From Thermococcus sp. (GTDB taxonomy: Archaea > Methanobacteriota_B > Thermococci > Thermococcales > Thermococcaceae), in NCBI GenBank assembly GCA_027074805.1, contig JALTCK010000146.1:1-57905 (forward strand): DNA of 57,905 bases, written 5' to 3'. The notes under the pieces are model-generated. The model was not told the DNA's origin, made no database searches, and worked only from the letters and a program-made list of their open reading frames with translations. The position numbers were made by a program, and so were the translations under genes. Positions 7,704-15,114 of this stretch are shown here, one piece after another. How positions within the stretch are numbered: the first letter of the stretch is position 1; the number at the start of each line of letters is the position of its first letter.

Positions 7704-8986
7704 AGAACGTTTATCTGCCAATCACAGTTGATCATATAGCCCGGGTAGAGGGGAAGGGTGGTGTTGAGATAGTTCTCGGTGAGGATGGCGTTAAAGAGGT
7801 CAAGCTTAACATTATAGAAGGGCCGAGGTTTTTTGAGGCTATAACCCTCGGAAAGAAGCTTGATGAAGCTTTAGCGGTATATCCAAGGATATGTTCCTTC
7901 TGCTCCGCCGCCCATAAGTTAACAGCCGTGGAAGCGGCAGAGAAGGCGGTAGGATTCATCCCGCGAGAAGAAATTCAAGCTTTGAGGGAGGTTCTCTACA
8001 TTGGGGACATGATAGAGAGCCACGCCCTGCACCTCTACCTCCTCGTCCTTCCAGACTACCTCGGCTACTCAGGGCCCCTCCACATGGTTGAGGAATACAA
8101 GAAGGAGGTAGGCATAGCGTTGGAGCTTAAAAACCTGGGAAGTTGGATGATGGATGAATTAGGAAGCAGAGCAATACACCAGGAGAACGTCGTTCTTGGA
8201 GGCTTTGGAAAACTTCCTAATAGGGGCGTTCTTGAAAGGATGAAAGAGAGGCTTGGGGAGGCCCTTTCGAAGGCTGAGTATACATTTGATCTCTTCGTAA
8301 GGCTGGAGCAGTACGAGGAAGTGGAAGGCCCGATAACACACCTAGCGGTCAAGCCGAGAGAGGATGTTTATGGAATTTACGGAGACTACATAAAGGCCAC
8401 CGATGGAAGCGAGTTCCCGAGCGAGGAATATAAGAAATACATAAAGGAGTTTGTGGTTGAACACAGCTTCGCTAAGCACTCCCATTATCATGGAAGGCCA
8501 TTCATGGTCGGGGCGATTTCGAGGGTTGTCAACAACGCTTCACTACTTTATGGTAGGGCTAAAGAGCTTTACGAGAGGCATAAAGAACTCCTCAGGCCGA
8601 CAAACCCATTCGCCAACAACATGGCTCAAGCACTTGAGCTGGTATACTTCATCGAGCGGGGAATGGACCTTATAGACGAGGCCCTCGCGAAGTGGCCCTT
8701 CAAAGCTAGAGACGAGGTGGTGATAAAGGACGGCTTCGGCGTTTCCACCACGGAGGCACCGCGCGGGTTACTGGTTTACGCCCTCGAGGTCAAGGACGGG
8801 AGAGTCGCTTACGCTGACATCATAACACCCACGGCCTTCAACTTGGCAATGATGGAAGAACATGTGAGGATGATGGCAGAGAGGCACTATAACGATGACC
8901 CCGAGAGGCTGAAGCTCCTCGCCGAGATGGTAGTTCGTGCCTACGACCCGTGTATCTCCTGTTCTGTCCACGTGGCAAGACTTTAA
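7700..8986 (+). CDS. hydA: Sulfhydrogenase alpha subunit ([NiFe] hydrogenase large subunit)
   Basis: Catalytic subunit of 428 residues. Both pairs of nickel-iron cysteine ligands are intact: RICSFC near residues 63-68 and DPCISC near residues 415-420, the latter followed by SVHVARL at the C-terminus, which is short as in group 3 enzymes cleaved by the HycI-type protease. It oxidises or forms H2 and in vitro can also reduce polysulfide. It ends the hydBGDA operon and is followed by a T-run. All four subunits are complete, so the enzyme is probably functional. Confidence 0.94.
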   Translation: MKNVYLPITVDHIARVEGKGGVEIVLGEDGVKEVKLNIIEGPRFFEAITLGKKLDEALAVYPRICSFCSAAHKLTAVEAAEKAVGFIPREEIQALREVLYIGDMIESHALHLYLLVLPDYLGYSGPLHMVEEYKKEVGIALELKNLGSWMMDELGSRAIHQENVVLGGFGKLPNRGVLERMKERLGEALSKAEYTFDLFVRLEQYEEVEGPITHLAVKPREDVYGIYGDYIKATDGSEFPSEEYKKYIKEFVVEHSFAKHSHYHGRPFMVGAISRVVNNASLLYGRAKELYERHKELLRPTNPFANNMAQALELVYFIERGMDLIDEALAKWPFKARDEVVIKDGFGVSTTEAPRGLLVYALEVKDGRVAYADIITPTAFNLAMMEEHVRMMAERHYNDDPERLKLLAEMVVRAYDPCISCSVHVARL

Positions 8987-8995
8987 TCCCTCAAA

Positions 8996-9006
8996 TTTTT
9001 TTATAT
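8996..9006 (+). terminator. T-run after hydA
   Basis: A run of seven T at 8996-9002 starts nine bases after the hydA stop codon. Archaeal transcription commonly ends at such runs. The same stretch (TTTTTTTATATCC) also looks like a TATA box and may have served the decayed gene fragments that follow. Confidence 0.4.
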
Positions 9007-9023
9007 CCCGCAGGTTCCAGTAA

Positions 9024-9213
9024 GGAGCTGTGGCGGAATTGGAGGGGTTCGTTGATGTTGTCATCCATATGAGGATCCCAAGAAGTACGCCGACGACATA
9101 CGAAAAGACGTTGAAGCCAAGTCGTGATAAATTATACACAGGGGGAACTCTTTGAAACCTTCAATAAGCTAAAGGGGGTAAAAACCGATAAGAGCTGACA
9201 GGAGCTGAAAGAG
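9024..9213 (+). pseudogene. Frameshifted remnant of an unrecognised small gene
   Basis: No intact frame exists, but three plus-strand pieces in different frames join into protein-like sequence: AVAELEGFVDVVI (about 9027-9065), then HPYEDPKKYADDIRKDVEAKS ending at TGA 9125-9127, quoted as YEDPKKYADDIRKDVEAKS, and GELFETFNKLKGVKTDKS ending near 9198. The charged, helical composition is unlike random noncoding DNA. It lies just before a decayed PIN toxin gene, so it might be the remains of the cognate antitoxin, but the family is not recognised. Confidence 0.35.
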
Positions 9214-9220
9214 TAGTATC

Positions 9221-9586
9221 ATGAAGGATACCCGTTGGCAATTCGGTCTTAGTTGAGTATTTTTAAGGACAACGAGCGGGCGGTGGAGTTGCTGGAGTCC
9301 CTTTGAAAGTGTTGATGTGAGGTTTAGTACGATTGTTTACATTCTCCCTGGTACTATCTTGGAGGCTCTCCAGGACAATGAAGGGGAATCCAGAGAAACT
9401 TTCTCTAGAACTCGGGAGGTCTTTAAGGCTCTCAAGGACTTTGGATTCATCTCTGTAGAGTAGAGCACCGTTTTTAAGGTAATGATATCCATCCGGGAAT
9501 ATGCCATGTTACCCAGCGATGTCCTTATTCTCACAACCCTCGACGATGATTCAAGGCTACAGCGGAGGAAAAAGGCGTTCCGCTAA
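9221..9586 (+). pseudogene. Decayed VapC-type PIN-domain toxin gene
   Basis: Starting at ATG 9221, plus-strand fragments in shifting frames give, in order, MKDT, SVLVEYF, KDNERAVELLESL, ESVDVRFSTIVYILPGTILEALQ (in parts), REVFKALKDFGFISVE with a stop at about 9460, and MISIREYAMLPSDVLILTTL. These follow the PIN-domain layout: DTSVLVEYF near the N-terminus, a helical middle, and LPSDVLI matching the usual LPNDALI of the acidic active site. At least two frameshifts and an internal stop make it non-functional. The conserved aspartate of the last motif remains but the TYD/TFD end is lost. Confidence 0.6.
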
Positions 9587-9681
9587 TAATGAGGTGGCTG
9601 TGAGCTTTTATTTCTGCGGGCAGAGGTTGCTGCCCTATAAGCCCGCGCCATGTTTACGTGGGGAGTTTGATCTTCGTTCTT
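9587..9681. other. Short noncoding spacer with a hairpin
   Basis: GGGCAG (9618-9623) and CTGCCC (9630-9635) form a perfect six-base stem with a six-base loop, set within a wider GCGGGC/GCCCGC pair. It lies between the decayed PIN gene and the 3' end of a minus-strand lipoprotein gene and could serve as a structured 3' end. Nothing else is seen. Confidence 0.3.
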
Positions 9682-10410
9682 CTATCGTCCGTCCATGACA
9701 TCCACGTCTATGGGAATCGTTGTCAGCGTCACGTTCTCCTTTCCGTCAGTTAGGAGCATTGGTATTACCGAGAGGGTTACTTTAACCCCGCTCTCTTGTT
9801 TTTCCATGATCTGGACCCTGTAGGTGTGGTTTCCCAGGGGTTCGATCGTGAGATCGTTGGAGCCCCATTTTCCATTGAGCTCTCCGAGTATCATCGTGTA
9901 GGTTTTCCCGAATATCCTAAGTTTTTCGGCGGAATATCCTGTGGTTATGAGGGTGTATTCGTTCGATCCGAGCCTTTTCACTTCGTAGTTCACATGGAAG
10001 GATCTTATGGTGTGGAAGGCATGGATGTTTGCAAGCACTTTGAAGTCTATTATTTTGCCCTCCGGGCAGTGGCAGGAGTAGATCCTCCCTTCGCCGTCAG
10101 TTTCAGGGTGTAGTAGGAAAACGTTCCCATCAATCTCCTGAGCCCCTATGAGCCACGAATCGTTTTTCATTTTCACGAAGAGGAGCGGGACCCTTTCGGA
10201 GATATCAATGCTCGTGTTGTTCCACGCTAGGAAGTACGTTCTGTGAACTTCAAGTAGGATGGGGTAGACAGACCCTATGGACTGGTTGAGCTCTCCTTGT
10301 GCGACTACGGCCTTGAATTCAACTGGAGGTTTAGTGGTGTCAATTTTTTCTCCAATGCAACCGGCTGCAGTAACTATGAGGAACACAATCAAGAGGGCCT
10401 TTAACTTCAT
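9682..10410 (-). CDS. Predicted lipoprotein of unknown function
   Basis: Protein of 242 residues with a signal peptide MKLKALLIVFLIVTAAGC; the AAGC lipobox places the lipid-modified cysteine at residue 18, so it is expected to be anchored on the outer face of the membrane. The remainder is a beta-rich domain without a recognised motif. ATG 10410 has GGGGAG four bases upstream; an in-frame TTG four codons earlier is within that site. It is transcribed alone, away from the TRAM gene, from a divergent promoter region. Confidence 0.75.
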   Translation of the reverse strand: MKLKALLIVFLIVTAAGCIGEKIDTTKPPVEFKAVVAQGELNQSIGSVYPILLEVHRTYFLAWNNTSIDISERVPLLFVKMKNDSWLIGAQEIDGNVFLLHPETDGEGRIYSCHCPEGKIIDFKVLANIHAFHTIRSFHVNYEVKRLGSNEYTLITTGYSAEKLRIFGKTYTMILGELNGKWGSNDLTIEPLGNHTYRVQIMEKQESGVKVTLSVIPMLLTDGKENVTLTTIPIDVDVMDGR

Positions 10411-10487
10411 GGGACTCCCCAACGTTGTTTATTCATTCGGGTTTTAAAATTTACTCTCGCTTTAGGTGAAAGTAGTGGCATGCAAAG

Positions 10488-10499
10488 CTTTATATATCC
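10488..10499 (+). promoter_or_regulatory. TATA box for the TRAM-domain gene
   Basis: CTTTATATATCC is a strong archaeal TATA-like element. It predicts transcription start near 10520 and a leader of roughly 55 nt before ATG 10575. Confidence 0.55.
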
Positions 10500-10574
10500 T
10501 CCACCTTACCTTCCTTTGGGACTCTTCTGAGAACCTTCGGGAGAGCCCTGAAAGTTGAAAAGTTGGTGTTAGAT

Positions 10575-10787
10575 ATGTATGGAGATGGATTTGGTGGTGG
10601 CTACGAAGCCCCAGTTAAGGTTGGAGAAAGGTACAGGGTTAGGATCGAGAGCCTTGGAAAGGGTGGCGATGGCATCGCCAAGATAAAGGGCTTCGTTATC
10701 TTCGTCCCGAACACTCAGGTCGGGGACGAGGTGGAGATTGTTATAAACTCAGTCAAGAGGAAGTTCGCTTTCGCGGAAGTCATCTGA
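10575..10787 (+). CDS. Small TRAM-domain RNA-binding protein
   Basis: Stand-alone TRAM protein of 70 residues: a glycine-rich N-terminus ([14 protein letters not shown]) followed by the complete TRAM beta-barrel with [35 protein letters not shown] and FAFAEVI. Small TRAM proteins bind RNA and have been proposed to act as archaeal RNA chaperones. ATG 10575 gives the usual N-terminus; GGTG lies about eight bases upstream. It is single and has its own promoter. Confidence 0.88.
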   Translation: MYGDGFGGGYEAPVKVGERYRVRIESLGKGGDGIAKIKGFVIFVPNTQVGDEVEIVINSVKRKFAFAEVI

Positions 10788-10983
10788 TTTCCCTTTCTTC
10801 TATCTTAATCTGGTCGGTCTTCTAAGGTTCAACACGTACACTTAAGCCTTTCGTCTCGGGATTGATCGCATTCAATTTTACTGTTCAAAATGGAATATTA
10901 AGTCAGAATATAAATCGTGGAAAACCTTATAAATAGCAATGTTCTTAATCATTACGAAGAACCTATATAGGAGAGCCCCCACA
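10788..10983. promoter_or_regulatory. Intergenic stretch with TATA box of the secreted-protein gene at 10984
   Basis: After the pyrimidine-rich end of the TRAM gene, the only clear element is CCTTATAAATAGC at 10925-10936, a good BRE/TATA element. It predicts transcription start near 10957, which excludes an in-frame ATG at 10939 as translation start for the next gene. Confidence 0.45.
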
Positions 10984-11808
10984 ATGTGGAGGGAACTCCT
11001 GGGTTTGATGTTGGGATTGCTGATCTTAGGTTCTATGGTGGAAGTGGTCAGTGCCGCTAAGCCAGAGACGAAGGCGAATGACTCTGATCCATACTATCGA
11101 TACGGCCATTTTGTAGGCAAGATCGGTGTTGCTTCTACATACATACCAAGATTGGTAGTGATCAATCAAGATGACTCAGCTACAGTTCAGCAAGTCTTTT
11201 TCCTCAGGGTGAAACTTGGGAATGGGTGGAGAAGTGGGTGGAATCATTATTACTATCCTGTAAGCAGTGGTCACTGGATCTCTGTGAGGGTCATTAAACC
11301 CTCCTCTGACACTTATGTGGGTGTAGTGTCAGGGAGAAATGGTATTTTTGTCGTTGATGCAGGGCATGGACATTCAGACTTAGAGGATACATACATAGAG
11401 TTCTTCAAAAAGGCTGTGGATGAATTGGCTGAACTCTTGGGACTACCGAGCTTTGCGGATCTTGTATCGAGTCTGGGCAGGAGTGATAAAAACAGTTACA
11501 CTATTCAGACCTCAGGAGACATCGCTTACAATGTTGGTAGAATAACTATTAAGTTCTACGGGGACTCCAGATTCAGAGGCACCGATTATGGTATGGGGGT
11601 GACATGGATTATAATGAATCCCCAGAAGGGCGATTATAAATTTGAGGTAAGTGGTGGTGCGACGTTGTACGTTGCAGGATACTCTCACAACAGCATTCCG
11701 AGTTTCCCCGAAGTAAAAAGTGTTGGCCCCACATCGGTTCTTGGGAAAACAACAAGAACCGCTCGTATAACTGTGAAGACAAGGGTATACTATGCCAACG
11801 GGGGGTAA
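10984..11808 (+). CDS. Secreted protein of unknown function
   Basis: Protein of 274 residues with a cleavable-looking signal peptide (MWRELLGLMLGLLILGSMVEVVSAA, about 25 residues ending at VSA-A; quoted as MWRELLGLMLGLLILGS then MVEVVSAA). The mature part is rich in Y, S, G and beta structure, with no cysteine and no recognised domain. A helical patch near residues 135-155 (FFKKAVDELAELLGLP) interrupts it. ATG 10984 follows AGGAGAG and fits the promoter position. It is two bases from the next gene and forms an operon with it. Base composition is more AT-rich than in the hydrogenase genes, consistent with accessory origin. Confidence 0.75.
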   Translation: MWRELLGLMLGLLILGSMVEVVSAAKPETKANDSDPYYRYGHFVGKIGVASTYIPRLVVINQDDSATVQQVFFLRVKLGNGWRSGWNHYYYPVSSGHWISVRVIKPSSDTYVGVVSGRNGIFVVDAGHGHSDLEDTYIEFFKKAVDELAELLGLPSFADLVSSLGRSDKNSYTIQTSGDIAYNVGRITIKFYGDSRFRGTDYGMGVTWIIMNPQKGDYKFEVSGGATLYVAGYSHNSIPSFPEVKSVGPTSVLGKTTRTARITVKTRVYYANGG

Positions 11809-11810
11809 CC

Positions 11811-13094
11811 ATGAAAACAAAAGCTATTTTCCTTCTTTTTCTGGTGGTTTTCGGGTTCTTAGTCTACCCAAAGTACGTTCAACACAAGAGGGCGATAAGG
11901 GAGGCAGGTCTCAACGAGGCCATTAACTTGGTTCAAACGGATCTTAAGACGTTTAGACTGGACTACAATTCCACTCATCAGGCCTATCTGAATCAAAAGG
12001 TGAATGACGAAGACGTTGAACGTGCTATTGGGAGAGTTCTGGAGCTCAGGGAGATGCTTCTCGAGCTAAATGTCTCGGATGACAAAATAAGAGACATTGA
12101 TGTCTGCCTTAACGAGACCCATTCGTATCAACGCGGGGGTCAGTTTTACGCTGCCCTCACAGAGGGCAGAAGGTGTGCTATACTTGCAGCTGACTACTTG
12201 GGCTCAACCCTTGCACTCGAAAACCGCACGGAGTTCATTAAGTATGTTCATGGGCAGTTCCGGAGCGTGGAAGCTTTACAGAACAAAACGGCTGAAATGT
12301 GGAGACAGACACTGGGAGGAGGGATTACCTTTAAGGACTATCTCATAACCGGCTTTGTGGTGGAGGACAACATAATCGAAGCGGAAATCTCTCTGAATCA
12401 GTCTCGTGACTTCCTGGAAAAGCTTGATAAGATACCAAACCCAACAACGTCTCAGGAGATTGAAAATGTGAGCATACTCGGAAGCTGGGTGATGGGTTAT
12501 CTGGAATTCGCCAGGAGCTTTTTGATGGACTCAACGGTGCTTATCAACCATGTAACCCCCGGTACCTTCCGTTCAAAGGGACGAGGGGACAACGTGCGCG
12601 CGCTCGTGGATAATCTCTTGAGGATCGATGTTTCGTGCGAATTCGAGGAGGTAATGCTCAGGATGGCGTGTAGCTGGAAGGAGTATCATAAAAAGCGGGG
12701 TCTCCTTGGATTCAAGAACGGCTACTATTCAGCGGCCACTTACCACCTGCTGTACGCAATTTCAATAAACGAGCATCTCGATGAATTTGAGGCCCTCAAT
12801 TCGACTTTTGCTGCCCTGAAAACTCCAGCAGAGAGAGTTAGGATAGGCCTTCGTCTAAGGCATGATGCTCTGGACTCCATCAACGATTGTTCCCAGGATC
12901 CTTTAACATCCCTCTACATCCAAGACGCAGTGGGATGGTACTTCAAGCATGGGGATGAGGCTCTGAAGATGATGGTTAGACTACGCACAGACGATCCTAC
13001 GACTCAGCCCCTCTACAACTACGAGATGGCAAAAATCATAGCCAAAAAGATGTGTCCCTACGTTTTGAGGTTATATCTGACACGTAAGGGATGA
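11811..13094 (+). CDS. Membrane-anchored extracellular protein of unknown function
   Basis: Protein of 427 residues with one N-terminal hydrophobic segment (residues 3-21) that could be an uncleaved signal anchor, then a long helical extracellular part with several asparagine glycosylation-type sites (NST, NVS, NET, NRT, NKT) and scattered cysteines (for example CLNE, RCAI, SCEFEE, MACSW, DCSQ, KKMC) that could pair. No known domain is recognised. It is directly downstream of the secreted protein at 10984 (TAACC ATG spacing) with GGGGGG before the start, so the two are probably made together and may interact at the cell surface. Confidence 0.7.
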   Translation: MKTKAIFLLFLVVFGFLVYPKYVQHKRAIREAGLNEAINLVQTDLKTFRLDYNSTHQAYLNQKVNDEDVERAIGRVLELREMLLELNVSDDKIRDIDVCLNETHSYQRGGQFYAALTEGRRCAILAADYLGSTLALENRTEFIKYVHGQFRSVEALQNKTAEMWRQTLGGGITFKDYLITGFVVEDNIIEAEISLNQSRDFLEKLDKIPNPTTSQEIENVSILGSWVMGYLEFARSFLMDSTVLINHVTPGTFRSKGRGDNVRALVDNLLRIDVSCEFEEVMLRMACSWKEYHKKRGLLGFKNGYYSAATYHLLYAISINEHLDEFEALNSTFAALKTPAERVRIGLRLRHDALDSINDCSQDPLTSLYIQDAVGWYFKHGDEALKMMVRLRTDDPTTQPLYNYEMAKIIAKKMCPYVLRLYLTRKG

Positions 13095-13134
13095 ATTTCT
13101 TAGTATTTTGTCCCAAACTTTTGGTGGTGCTCCT

Positions 13135-13431
13135 ATGGACGAAGAGTCCATGATGATCGGGGTTGCAGTCGTGTTCTGGTTCTTCTCTCACCCATCATGC
13201 TCTACTGGACGGTGGCCTTCTTCGACACTATCTGAGTTGATCAGTACCTTCCGAATATTGCTTTCATGGCCCTCTCTTCACTCGTCCCGGTCCTAATCGT
13301 CTGTTCCATTTCCTTCCTCGTTATGCAGCACTTCAACAGGCCCAATGCTGGATAAAGGAAAAACTAACATTCGTGGCCGTTTTCTCTTCGCGGCTCTCTT
13401 TATGCTCCTGAGTATGATGGGCTTTGTTTAA
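13135..13431 (+). pseudogene. Broken small membrane-protein gene
   Basis: ATG 13135 has a good ribosome site (GGTGGTG) and starts MDEESMMIGVAVVFWF, but then the frame shifts. Another frame continues SPIMLYWTVAFFDTI, hits TGA near 13231, and goes on as YLPNIAFMALSSLVPVLIVC and ISFLVMQHFNRPNAG to TAA 13353-13355. A third frame from 13345 adds GRFLFAALFMLLSMMGFV to a stop at 13431. Together these give three or four hydrophobic helices, suggesting a membrane protein of about 95 residues that has decayed. No intact gene occupies 13095-13536. Confidence 0.5.
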
Positions 13432-13536
13432 TTTTTGTGTTCATACGTTGGGATTAGAGTTATTGGATGATTTTTCCTACACCTTACGAAATCTTTAAAT
13501 ACAGTTTAATACGTTATCATATTTTGTGGTTCCCAA

Positions 13537-14016
13537 ATGAACCGTCGTGTTAAGTATGTATTATTGGGGATTGTTTTTTTTGTAGTTCTAAGTAGTAGTT
13601 TAGCCCTAGCTACTACTGAAAGCATGACAAAGATGCCAGTTCCAGCAAAGGACAAATTCATGACACCCCTTTCCACATCCACCACCGTTATATGGAAAGC
13701 CAGTGCCACTATATACATCAAGGGAATTTTCAGAAAGACTGTTTACTTCTCTGCCTATTCTGAATCCCGGACAAAAGACCGTCATCCCTTCAACATTGAT
13801 CGCATTGGTCTCGAGAGTAATGTAAAGGCCTATTACGACCTGGAATGGCACGTTGTTCACAGAGGTAGGCATGATGATTGGAACGACTGGCACGTGAGTG
13901 ATCTCTGGAGTGAAAGGGCCCATTACGAGAGATACCTTGCAACGACCCACTACTGGTTTGAAGACGCAAGGTTTCAAAACTGGTATCCCACCTTAACTGT
14001 CAGCGTATCGAGGTGA
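13537..14016 (+). CDS. Secreted protein of unknown function
   Basis: Protein of 159 residues with a signal peptide (residues 1-25, MNRRVKYVLLGIVFFVVLSS then SLALA). The mature part is rich in aromatic residues, histidine and arginine (HRGRHDDWNDWHVSDLW) and has no recognised domain. A TATA element TTTAAATAC at 13494-13502 precedes it, giving a short leader. The next gene starts nine bases after its stop, so they form an operon. The high W/H content suggests a compact extracellular fold or ligand binding, which is inference only. Confidence 0.7.
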   Translation: MNRRVKYVLLGIVFFVVLSSSLALATTESMTKMPVPAKDKFMTPLSTSTTVIWKASATIYIKGIFRKTVYFSAYSESRTKDRHPFNIDRIGLESNVKAYYDLEWHVVHRGRHDDWNDWHVSDLWSERAHYERYLATTHYWFEDARFQNWYPTLTVSVSR

Positions 14017-14024
14017 AGTTGTCA

Positions 14025-15065
14025 ATGAGACGTAATCTCCTTATTGTCATTATTTTTTTGATTGGGGTATTGCTGATTGGTTTCCTCGCTTATAACGTGC
14101 ATCATACGGAAACTGAGAGTCCCCAAGAGAGAATTTCTGAGGCAACTTCTTCCGACATGTTCTCATCCCAGTCTTCCTCCTCAAATGAAATTCCCGCTGG
14201 GGGCAATTATTCCTTGGAGGAACTTATGAAGTCCAGACCGGACTACTTTGGCTTTGGTCTCTACTCCAAGCCGAATTATCCAGATGGGATTTTCAAAAAA
14301 GCAGTTCACAAAATCAACGGCTCATTCTCAGGATATATCCTTCTTGCGAATGCAAAAGGTAACGACTACATTGTTTTTATCCTCCTTGACTATCAGGAGG
14401 TTCCCTTTTACCTCAACGGAACGCTCAACCTCACTCACCATATAGTTCTTGAGGACATGGAGTATAGGTTCTTTAGGTTCGAGATTCCAAACATCTCAGA
14501 AGGATGGCACGACGTTTTCGTCGGGGGTTTTCCAAACCCGTACTCGGCCGAGGAGCAGGATCCTCACATTCTCAATGGTTTCAGACTTCAGCTCATCTCT
14601 GGAAAACCAACACTGGAGCTCCCTTCTTTTGAGCGTCCGTTAGTGTGCACAAGAAATAATACTGAGTTAGATGCATACCTTCTCCTGACAAAAAAGGCCT
14701 GTGACAATACTGTTTGGTACAAAGCTTCTATGAATCCTTTGAATGAGGATTCAGCATTCTCCTACTTCGCTGTGGTGGGCAACACGCAAGATAACCTTCA
14801 AACCTTTGCCCTTGTTCAGCTCTTGGATTACAGGCAGGTTCCCATTGGAAACAGAACCGTCTGCTTTGGCTACCTTTACAGGAATGAAGTGGTTTCAATC
14901 CCCCTGACCATAAAGATGCCCAAAAATGGCACGCATCGGCTGGTTCTTCTTTACTTTGCTTACCCATATGAACCCCTTGAGTATCCACCTGGGGTTAAGA
15001 ACATAAATCTCCGCTTTATCAACGAGCAGAGCAACGTCCTGTTTGTTCACGTAGGTGGCCCTTAG
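14025..15065 (+). CDS. Membrane-anchored extracellular protein of unknown function
   Basis: Protein of 346 residues with an N-terminal membrane segment (MRRNLLIVIIFLIGVLLIGF), a serine-rich linker (SSDMFSSQSSSSNE, about residues 45-58) and two related-looking beta-rich halves, each with a Y/F-rich core and the pattern FxLLDYxxVPxxxN (FILLDYQEVPFYLNGT and ALVQLLDYRQVPIGNRT). This internal repeat suggests an extracellular duplicated domain. ATG 14025 has GAGGTG nine bases upstream; the in-frame GTG at 14013 is part of that site. No family is recognised. Confidence 0.7.
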   Translation: MRRNLLIVIIFLIGVLLIGFLAYNVHHTETESPQERISEATSSDMFSSQSSSSNEIPAGGNYSLEELMKSRPDYFGFGLYSKPNYPDGIFKKAVHKINGSFSGYILLANAKGNDYIVFILLDYQEVPFYLNGTLNLTHHIVLEDMEYRFFRFEIPNISEGWHDVFVGGFPNPYSAEEQDPHILNGFRLQLISGKPTLELPSFERPLVCTRNNTELDAYLLLTKKACDNTVWYKASMNPLNEDSAFSYFAVVGNTQDNLQTFALVQLLDYRQVPIGNRTVCFGYLYRNEVVSIPLTIKMPKNGTHRLVLLYFAYPYEPLEYPPGVKNINLRFINEQSNVLFVHVGGP

Positions 15066-15114
15066 TTTTCTAATTTTCTAAACTTTTTTAAACTCCACTC
15101 CTTAGCCCGCTCCG

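Noticed and set aside
9337-9534. Minus-strand frame over the PIN remnant.
   Set aside because: It has no ribosome site or family resemblance and lies opposite recognisable PIN-domain fragments.
9618-9635. GGGCAG/CTGCCC hairpin as a structured RNA gene.
   Set aside because: A single six-base stem without a T-run, promoter or conserved box is too little for a gene call.
10788-10983. Possible further C/D box RNAs in intergenic regions (here and near 13150, 21790 and 56735, where ATGATGA or TTGATGA occur).
   Set aside because: None has CTGA boxes at guide-length spacing, unlike the candidate at 30188.
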